Shown here in pieces: positions 14,566 to 21,098 of a stretch of 23,527 bases of DNA. A program made the translations under genes and the position numbers. The stretch's first letter is position 1. Every line of letters begins with the position of its first letter. The stretch is from assembly GCA_934667845.1 (NCBI GenBank), contig CAKUMQ010000041.1, positions 1-23,527 on the forward strand, read 5' to 3'. A model generated the notes under the pieces. It searched no databases. It was not told the DNA's origin and worked only from the letters and a program-made list of their open reading frames with translations. The stretch comes from an uncultured Eubacteriales bacterium (GTDB taxonomy: Bacteria; Bacillota; Clostridia; Oscillospirales; Acutalibacteraceae).

Positions 14566-15470
14566 GATCAAAACCGCACAGCGGCCTGATGCGCAGACGC
14601 AGTCTGACCGGCTATCTGTTTTGCCTTCCCTGGGTCCTCGGCTTTCTGCTGTTTTTCCTGTCTCCCATCGTGCAGACCCTGCTCTACAGCTTTCAGAGCT
14701 TTGACAAGGTGACGCTTTCGGGGACGTTTGTCGGGATGCAGAATTACCGCTCCGCCTTCACGGCGGATGCGGAATTTCCCCAAAGGCTGGTCGGCTCTCT
14801 GCAAAACATGGTGGATGTGCCGCTTATCCTCGTTTTTTCCTATTTCGTCGCCCTGCTCCTGCGCAAGCCCTTTAAGGGCGGTGCCGTCGTCAAGACCGTC
14901 TTTTTCCTCACGGTTATTCTGGCCTCTGATCTGTTTATGCGGCTGGAAAACTCCGTCAGCGCCGTAAACAACGCCCAGATGAACACCTCGGTCAACGAGG
15001 CGCAGGAGCTGTTCGGCGCCTTGCAGGCCGTTGATCTGACCCGGTATTTTGAGGGCATGGGCGAGCAGATGACCCGGCTGATGGAGTATATCAATTCCGC
15101 CATCGAGGGTATTTTTGACATCATGATCCGCTCGGGTGTGCAGATCTTCATTTTCCTTGCCGCGCTGCATGCTATTCCCACCTCCTTTTATGAGGCGGCG
15201 CAGATGGAGGGCTGTACGGCGTGGGAGGGATTCTGGACGATCACCTTTCCGATGACCTCGCCGATGATCCTGGTCAACACGATCTACACCATCGTCGATT
15301 CCTTCGGCTCCTATCTGAACCCCTCCGTCAACTATATCAACAGCGTTTCCTTCACCCGGTTTGAATACGGCTATGCCGCCGCACTCTCCTGGATCTATTT
15401 CCTGTGCATCGCCGTCATTATCGCGGTGATCTTCCTGCTGTTCCGCCGCCGCCTGTTCTACCAGAATTAA
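14562..15470 (+). CDS. Sugar ABC transporter permease, MalF-type with atypical central region (pair B, first subunit)
   Basis: This 302-residue protein starts after a perfect AAAGGAGG site. The N-terminus has the family pattern GYLFCLPWVLGFLLFFLSPI, and the EAA loop is Y210-E-A-A-Q-M-E-G217, where E replaces the usual D. Between the third and fourth membrane spans (about 128-185) the usual W-x-x-[LM]-[FY]...G-x-[IV]-N segment is missing. In its place is a polar, amphipathic stretch (NNAQMNTSVNEAQELFGALQ, then MGEQMTRLMEYINSAIEGIF), which would make an unusual external loop. It may contact the DUF5696 lipoprotein encoded just upstream, whose stop codon it overlaps. Confidence 0.92.
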   Translation: MRSKPHSGLMRRRSLTGYLFCLPWVLGFLLFFLSPIVQTLLYSFQSFDKVTLSGTFVGMQNYRSAFTADAEFPQRLVGSLQNMVDVPLILVFSYFVALLLRKPFKGGAVVKTVFFLTVILASDLFMRLENSVSAVNNAQMNTSVNEAQELFGALQAVDLTRYFEGMGEQMTRLMEYINSAIEGIFDIMIRSGVQIFIFLAALHAIPTSFYEAAQMEGCTAWEGFWTITFPMTSPMILVNTIYTIVDSFGSYLNPSVNYINSVSFTRFEYGYAAALSWIYFLCIAVIIAVIFLLFRRRLFYQN

Positions 15471-15494
15471 CGCTTCGGAAAGGACGAGACCCCC

Positions 15495-16481
15495 ATGAGA
15501 AACTTAGCCATACCGGCGCAGAACCGGAAACGGGTGATGGCGAAGCTGGAAAAACGCACGGTCCGCGTTTTTTCCGGCTTTGTCAAAGCCGTGTTTCTGA
15601 TCGGCTTCTGCTTCGCCGTAGTCTACCCGCTGATGACGATCCTTTCCAAATCGGTCATGGGACGAATGGATCTGTTTGACAATACGGTCATCCTGATCCC
15701 GAAGACCTTTACGCTGCAAAACTATCAGATTGCCGCAATGCTGATGAATTACGGGGAGGCGCTGAAAAACAGCGCACTGCTGTCCGCCATGGTCATGCTG
15801 CTGGAGACCGCCTCCTGCCTGTTGGTGGCGTACGGCATGGCGCGGTTTCAATTTAAGCTGCGCGGCCTGTTTCTGGCACTGGTCGTCTTTACGCTGATCG
15901 TGCCGCCGCAGCTGATCATGGTGCCGATGTATGTGCAGTTTTCCGGCTATGATCCGCTCGGGCTGTGTACCCTGCTGTTCGGCGGCTCGCTCAACCTGAT
16001 CGACAGCTTTCTGCCCTTCGGCCTGCTGGCGGCAACGGCGGTCGGGGTGAAAAACGGGCTGTTTATCCTCATCTTCTTCCAGTTTTTCCGCAACATGCCC
16101 CGTGAGCTGGAGGAGGCGGCGCTCATCGACGGCGCCGGCGCGTTTGGCACGTTTACCCGCGTCATGCTGCCGAACGCTCGCACCAGCATGGTCACGGTCA
16201 TGCTGTTCGGCTTTCTGTGGCAGTACAACGACATGAACTACACCACGGCGTTTTTGAAAAGCACCCCGGTGTTTTCAAACGTCTATATGAATCTTGACCG
16301 CTTCACCCTCGAGGTGTATGACATACTGGGTACCACCCAGTATGACATGACCGTAACCCTGTATGCGCCCCTGGTGAAAAGTGCGGGGATTCTGATGATC
16401 ATGGGACCCCTGCTGCTCGTGTTCCTGTTCTGCCAGCGCTTTTTTGTGGAGAGCATTGAGCGGGTGGGCATTGTCGGATAA
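15495..16481 (+). CDS. Sugar ABC transporter permease, MalG-type (pair B, second subunit)
   Basis: This 328-residue protein starts after AAAGGA, 24 bp beyond its partner. About six membrane segments begin at AVFLIGFCFAVVYPLMTIL. The family-typical ASCLLVAYGMARFQFKLRG and LIVPPQLIMVPMYV regions are present, and the EAA loop is E206-E-A-A-L-I-D-G213 ending in V-M-L-P. Residues 1-30 form a basic cytoplasmic tail somewhat longer than usual. A perfect 10-bp inverted repeat lies inside the gene near its 3' end. With the preceding permease it completes a second transporter in the same operon. Confidence 0.94.
   Translation: MRNLAIPAQNRKRVMAKLEKRTVRVFSGFVKAVFLIGFCFAVVYPLMTILSKSVMGRMDLFDNTVILIPKTFTLQNYQIAAMLMNYGEALKNSALLSAMVMLLETASCLLVAYGMARFQFKLRGLFLALVVFTLIVPPQLIMVPMYVQFSGYDPLGLCTLLFGGSLNLIDSFLPFGLLAATAVGVKNGLFILIFFQFFRNMPRELEEAALIDGAGAFGTFTRVMLPNARTSMVTVMLFGFLWQYNDMNYTTAFLKSTPVFSNVYMNLDRFTLEVYDILGTTQYDMTVTLYAPLVKSAGILMIMGPLLLVFLFCQRFFVESIERVGIVG
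16322..16344 (+). repeat. Perfect 10-bp inverted repeat inside the permease gene
   Basis: CATACTGGGT (16322-16331) and ACCCAGTATG (16335-16344) are perfect reverse complements around ACC. The hairpin is flanked by the direct repeat TATGACA (16317-16323 and 16341-16347). It is entirely coding (D-I-L-G-T-T-Q-Y-D) and uses the ATA codon, which looks uncommon in this GC-rich sequence. A role is not evident. It could be an mRNA structure or chance. Confidence 0.6.
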
Positions 16482-16496
16482 AGGAGAGAAACGATT

Positions 16497-17960
16497 ATGG
16501 AGAAAAAGATCTATGCCGTTGCCGATTTCGGAGCGGTGGGCGACGGGGTGACCGATGACGGTCCCGCCATCGGACGTGCGCTCAAAGCCATGCTCGACGA
16601 CCCGTTTGACGGCGAAAAGGAGCTGCGCTTTGCCTGTGAGCAGGTTTACCGCATCGTGCAGACACCGCCTGACTGCAACGGGAGGCGGCTGTTCACGCTT
16701 GACCACGCGCGGCATATTCACATTTGCGGCTGCGGCTGCAAGCTGCTGTTTTCGGGCGATGCCAAGCTGATGAGTGCCCACTTCTGCGAGAATATCCGCC
16801 TCTCCGGCATGGTCATTGACTATGATCCCCGCCCCTTTGTGCTGGCTACCGTGACGCTCGCCGACGCCGATGCAGGCGTACTGGAGCTGACGGCGGACCG
16901 TGACATCGGGCTGACCGCACCGTTTGACCCGCCCGAGTGGTGGTTTGCCTTCCCGAATCGGGCGGACATCCGCTACCACTATTTTATCCGCCGCTTTGAA
17001 CCGATCGGCGAACGCCGCTACCGGCTCACCATCCATGAAAACACCGCCGCCCGGGTCAGAGAGGCCAAGGCGGGCGACCGTTTCCTGCTCCCCGTGATCG
17101 GCGGCAGCCATTTTGCGGGCAGCATGTGCGAGCTGTACGGCAACAACGGCTTTGCCATTGAAAATGTCCGCATTTACAGTATGCCGGAATTCGGCTTTGA
17201 CGTGCGGAACAACCGCGGGGACTGCTCGTTCACCGGCGTGGCGCTCTGCCCGCGTGAGGACGAGGAGGAGCAGCTGGTTTCCTGGCGTGACGGCTTCCAT
17301 GTGAAGGACAATCTTTCGCCCATCGTCTGGAGCAAGTGCTATGTCGGGCCGCTCGGCGACGATGCGTTTAACCTCTCCTGCGTCTATCTCGAGGTGACGT
17401 CGGTCAGCGGCAGCGAGATCCACGCCCATCCCGCCGAGGTCGGCGACACCCGTGAGATCGTCCCGGGCGATGAATTTGTCGCCTATGATCTCGACACCGG
17501 CCGGGAGATCGGCCGCGGACGGGCGGCTGCCGTCATGCCGAGCGAGCGTGACGTGCATTTTGTCAGCGATACGCCGCTTCCCGCGCTGCGCGAGGGGATG
17601 CAGATCGCATTTTACAAATATGCCAACCCCGGGTTTCTCGTCAGGGATTCCGAGATCACCGGCACGGTGCGCGTGCGCTCGAGCGGCACGTTTGAAAACT
17701 GCCGGTTCGATGTGTTCTGGCTACGGATCGAAAATGAATTTTTCGTTGAGGGACCGATCCCGCGCGATATCACCTTCCGCAACTGCACCTTTACGACGCC
17801 GTATGCCGCCGACGCCCCCATTTTCCACGTCGGCACCATCGGCAAAAACGGATTGACCGGCTGCGCCTATAAATGCACCGGCATCCGGCTGATTGACTGC
17901 GTATTTGAAAAAGGCACCATCGAGGTTGAACCGGGCAACGAAGTGACTGTCTGCCCGTGA
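16497..17960 (+). CDS. Cytoplasmic right-handed beta-helix protein, GH110-like candidate glycosidase
   Basis: This 487-residue protein has no signal peptide, and AAGGAGAG lies just upstream. It opens with the pectate-lyase-3-type motif FGAVGDGVTDDGPAI (11-25), and many short beta-helix rungs follow. Two conserved patches stand out: SWRDGFH (D265) and GPLGDDAFNLS (D288, D289), with 23 and 24 residues between the aspartates. An inserted beta-rich segment (about 305-370, PGDEFVAYDLDTGREIG) and then VRVRSSGTFENCRF...IENEFFVEGPIPRDITFRNC follow. This order of aspartate patches, inserted barrel and E-x-x-x-x-E-G segment is what I remember of GH110 alpha-1,3-galactosidases. I infer a distant GH110-like hydrolase acting on imported oligosaccharide; a lyase or epimerase is possible. 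It is a close paralogue of the next gene. Confidence 0.8.
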   Translation: MEKKIYAVADFGAVGDGVTDDGPAIGRALKAMLDDPFDGEKELRFACEQVYRIVQTPPDCNGRRLFTLDHARHIHICGCGCKLLFSGDAKLMSAHFCENIRLSGMVIDYDPRPFVLATVTLADADAGVLELTADRDIGLTAPFDPPEWWFAFPNRADIRYHYFIRRFEPIGERRYRLTIHENTAARVREAKAGDRFLLPVIGGSHFAGSMCELYGNNGFAIENVRIYSMPEFGFDVRNNRGDCSFTGVALCPREDEEEQLVSWRDGFHVKDNLSPIVWSKCYVGPLGDDAFNLSCVYLEVTSVSGSEIHAHPAEVGDTREIVPGDEFVAYDLDTGREIGRGRAAAVMPSERDVHFVSDTPLPALREGMQIAFYKYANPGFLVRDSEITGTVRVRSSGTFENCRFDVFWLRIENEFFVEGPIPRDITFRNCTFTTPYAADAPIFHVGTIGKNGLTGCAYKCTGIRLIDCVFEKGTIEVEPGNEVTVCP

Positions 17961-17988
17961 CCGCAAACGATATGGCAAGGAGGAATTT

Positions 17989-19803
17989 ATGATGACCCGC
18001 AAATCTCTGTTTTCCCTGTTGCTGTCGGCTGTGCTCCTGTTCGGGCTTGCCGCGTGCAGCCCGGCATCGCCCGACACATCCGCTCCGGCAGAAAGCCGGG
18101 ACGACGCTTCGTCCGCCGAAACGGAAAGCCCCGCCTCCTCGGCAGACGCGACCGATCCGGCACCGTCCGTGCCGGACAGCCCTGCGGAGACGACCGGCAC
18201 GACGGCTTCTGCCGGCAGCCGGACAGACCGCCCGCAGACCTCTGCCACCGTCAGGACGACTGCCACGGTGAGAACGACCAAAAACAGCGGCAGCTCCTCC
18301 GGGACGCGCGTGTTCAAGGTGGAAAGCTACGGCGCAAAGGGTGACGGCAAGACCAATGACGGCCCCGCCATTGCCAAGGCGGTGGAGGCGGCGTGCCGCG
18401 ACGGCAGCGCCCATAAGGTGGTCGAGCTGAAGGCCGATACGACCTACCGCGTGACCTCAAACGGCGTGTCGAACAACGCCTTTCTGATGCTTATCGGTGA
18501 GGCGGACAACCTCACGGTGAAGGGCAGAAACACCCGTCTGCTGATGAAAGCGCCGATGCGGGTATGCAATATTTCCGACAGCCGAAACATTACGCTGAGC
18601 GGTATCACCGTGGATTATTCGCCGAAGCCTTATACCGTCGGCAGCGTCAAGGCGGTGTCCGGCGACTGCACCTATTTTGACGTGACCTGTGCCGACGACC
18701 TCGGGTTTACCGGCACGATGACGCCGAGCAGTCAGGATTATTTCCTTTTCCGCAACAAAACAGATGAGCGGATGCATGTCTTTATCTCCAAGATGGTGAA
18801 AAATGGCGACGGCAGCTATCGGATCTATATCAACCAGAACCGCACCTCGACGGCGCTCATTCGTTCCAACCTGCCGGTCGGCATGGAGCTGATTCTGCCG
18901 GTCTACGGCTCGGCGCACCTGCAAAACGGCGGCGTTCTGCAGGTCATGGATACCGACACCTTTACCCTGCAGGATGTTCGCATTAACGCTGCACCCGACT
19001 TTGTATTCGGGATGCGCCGCTGCACAGGCAGGGTGACGTTTAAGAACGTGCGGCTCGAGCCGGCGGCGGGATGCCCGCCGCTGGTCTCCTGGCGCGACGG
19101 CTTCCATATCAAGGACAACACCGCAAAGATCGTGTGGGATAACTGTTATATCGGGCCGCTCGGCGACGATGCCATCAATCTCTCCTCTGTTATCGGCATC
19201 ATTGATTCCGCCAACACCTCGACCGGCATTATCAATATGACGCCGGCGGAGGATACCGCCGACCGCGCCGGACTCATCAACCCCGGTGATGAGATCGTGA
19301 TCTATGATCTGAAGGGCGGAAAGGACGACGCGGTCTACTGTAAGATCCAGTCGGTCATCCATACAAGCGGCAACAACATCGCTGTCAAGGTGGATGCCGA
19401 TCTCAGCAAGATTGACAGCATCAACAGCCGCGTCGTCGGCTTCTATGCCTATAACAAGGGCTACGAGATCAACAACTGCACCATCGAGGGCACCGTGCGC
19501 CTGCGCTCGAGCGGCACGATCAAAAATACCAAGTTCGATGTGTTCTGGGTGCGCATTGAAAACGAATCGGCGGTAGAAGGTCCCATCCCGAAGGACATCA
19601 CCTTCACCGGCTGCACCTTCTCCACCCCCTACAGCAACCCGAACACGCCGGTGCTGGTCGTCAACACCCAGCGCGCCAGCGGTGCCTCCGCCCGGTTCAG
19701 GGTCAAAAACATCGTCTGCAACTCCTGTACCTTTATCGGCTGTACCACAAGCAACACCAACGATCTGCACGAGCTGAAGCTCAACGGCTGCACCATGAAG
19801 TGA
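17989..19803 (+). CDS. Beta-helix lipoprotein, extracellular paralogue of the preceding GH110-like protein
   Basis: This 604-residue protein has lipobox LAAC (Cys23) and a Ser/Ala/Thr/Pro-rich linker to about residue 105. The beta-helix then starts with YGAKGDGKTNDGPAI (114-128). The same patches as in the paralogue occur: SWRDGFH (D370) and GPLGDDAINLS (D393, D394), with identical spacing. The inserted segment NPGDEIVIYDLKGG and the later RLRSSGTIKNTKFDVFWVRI and VEGPIPKDITF are also shared. The start is ATG 17989 or 17992, after AAGGAGG; the spacing of 8 favours the second slightly. The surface form could attack the glycan outside while the cytoplasmic paralogue finishes it inside. Alternatively, one copy may be a binding protein. 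Activity is inferred, not shown. Confidence 0.82.
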   Translation: MMTRKSLFSLLLSAVLLFGLAACSPASPDTSAPAESRDDASSAETESPASSADATDPAPSVPDSPAETTGTTASAGSRTDRPQTSATVRTTATVRTTKNSGSSSGTRVFKVESYGAKGDGKTNDGPAIAKAVEAACRDGSAHKVVELKADTTYRVTSNGVSNNAFLMLIGEADNLTVKGRNTRLLMKAPMRVCNISDSRNITLSGITVDYSPKPYTVGSVKAVSGDCTYFDVTCADDLGFTGTMTPSSQDYFLFRNKTDERMHVFISKMVKNGDGSYRIYINQNRTSTALIRSNLPVGMELILPVYGSAHLQNGGVLQVMDTDTFTLQDVRINAAPDFVFGMRRCTGRVTFKNVRLEPAAGCPPLVSWRDGFHIKDNTAKIVWDNCYIGPLGDDAINLSSVIGIIDSANTSTGIINMTPAEDTADRAGLINPGDEIVIYDLKGGKDDAVYCKIQSVIHTSGNNIAVKVDADLSKIDSINSRVVGFYAYNKGYEINNCTIEGTVRLRSSGTIKNTKFDVFWVRIENESAVEGPIPKDITFTGCTFSTPYSNPNTPVLVVNTQRASGASARFRVKNIVCNSCTFIGCTTSNTNDLHELKLNGCTMK

Positions 19804-19832
19804 ATGAACGCCGGGAAACGGAGAGAAAAAGC

Positions 19833-21098
19833 ATGGCAAACACCTTTTATATCCGTGCGGACGGAAATAACCGCGCTTCGGGACTGACCGACGCGGAGGC
19901 GTGGGCAGATTTCACCCCGCTTGCCGGCCGCACGCTTCTGCCCGGTGAGCGGGTGCTGCTGCGCCGCGGCGACCGCTGGGATCAGCAGCTCACCGTATGC
20001 GGCGGCGGCACCGGGGATAAGCCGGTTGTCATCGGCGCTTACGGCGACGGGCCACTGCCCGTGATCCGGCGGAGCGGCCATATTTCCGAGCGCTGCGTGC
20101 GGCTGGAAAATCCCCATCACCTGATTCTCGAGGATCTCGAGGTGTGTCAGGCGGGCGCGGGCATTGTGCTGTTTTACCGCCGCAGCTATCATAACGAGGA
20201 CGTGACCATCCGCCGGATCGAGGCGCACGACTTCTTCGGCATTTACCGCGCCTCGGGCGAGAGCAGCCGGAATCCCGACTGGCAGAGCTACCGTGCGCCC
20301 GACCGCGTGGGCTTTTCGCTCGGCATCTGCGTCACGGGGGAGGACACCACGCCCGATAACGATACGCGGGTGCTGACCGGCTTTACGGTGCAGGACTGCC
20401 ACATTTACCGCACGGGCGCGGGTATCGGGCTGGACTGGTGCGACCACCGCAACAGCGACGGCACCGTGACCGGGTGCAACAAATTCGGCGGCGTGCGGTT
20501 TGAGCGGCTGAACCTGCATGACAACACCGTGCCGGATGTGTCGCTGACCAGCATGTTTCTGCAATGCGTCACCGGCGCCGTTCTGCGCGATACCGTGATC
20601 GACACGGGAGCGGGCGGCGCGCCGTGGGGGACGGCAGCCATCCATCTCCAGCTGGCGCGGGACGTGCTGATCGAAAATGTGACCATCCGCCGCATGCCCC
20701 ACACCGGCGTCAGCGACGAATGCGGCATTGACTTTGAGGCGGACGTCCAAAACTGCACCATCCGCGGCTGCACCTTTGAGGACAACGCCGGCGCCGCCAT
20801 TGAATTTCTCGCCAACTTCGAAATGTCCCCCTTTGCCGCCAGCCGCGGCACGGTGATCGAGGACTGCGTGTTCTGCAATAACAACTGGGCGCGGCTGTAT
20901 GAGGAGCCGGGGCAGATTCTGGTCAAGCTCTGGCAGCACGACAACTGCCCGACCGGCACGGTGCGCCGCTGCCGCTATGAAAATCCCGAGGGCGTGCGTT
21001 TTGTCGGCGGCGACGGCATCCGTACCTGCTTTATTGAAAAGGACAACCGCCCGTATGCCGCGGCAGCTGCCGCAGAAGAAAGAGGCTGTGCCGTATGA
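19833..21098 (+). CDS. Right-handed parallel beta-helix protein, cytoplasmic
   Basis: From the ATG at 19833 the protein has 421 residues. GGAG at 19820-19823 is 9 bases upstream. The in-frame GTG at 19800 overlaps the previous stop and lacks a site. The N-terminus FYIRADGNNRASGLTDAEAW...LLPGERVLLRRGDRW is typical of bacterial beta-helix carbohydrate-active proteins, where a pre-helix is followed by repeated N-C-x-[FI] rungs (VQDCHIYRTGAGIGLDW, QNCTIRGCTFEDNAGAAIEF, IEDCVFCNNNW). It lacks the D-G-F-H and G-D-D patches of the two preceding paralogues, so it is a different subfamily. There is no signal peptide. Likely roles are polysaccharide lyase, hydrolase or epimerase on an imported oligosaccharide, but none can be chosen. 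Its stop overlaps the GH38-like start (ATGA), so the two are translationally coupled. Confidence 0.82.
   Translation: MANTFYIRADGNNRASGLTDAEAWADFTPLAGRTLLPGERVLLRRGDRWDQQLTVCGGGTGDKPVVIGAYGDGPLPVIRRSGHISERCVRLENPHHLILEDLEVCQAGAGIVLFYRRSYHNEDVTIRRIEAHDFFGIYRASGESSRNPDWQSYRAPDRVGFSLGICVTGEDTTPDNDTRVLTGFTVQDCHIYRTGAGIGLDWCDHRNSDGTVTGCNKFGGVRFERLNLHDNTVPDVSLTSMFLQCVTGAVLRDTVIDTGAGGAPWGTAAIHLQLARDVLIENVTIRRMPHTGVSDECGIDFEADVQNCTIRGCTFEDNAGAAIEFLANFEMSPFAASRGTVIEDCVFCNNNWARLYEEPGQILVKLWQHDNCPTGTVRRCRYENPEGVRFVGGDGIRTCFIEKDNRPYAAAAAAEERGCAV

Noticed and set aside
19800..19832. GTG start of the third beta-helix gene overlapping the previous stop
   Set aside because: No ribosome binding site fits it, and the extra residues are highly charged. 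ATG 19833 has GGAG at good spacing and begins at the conserved N-terminus.
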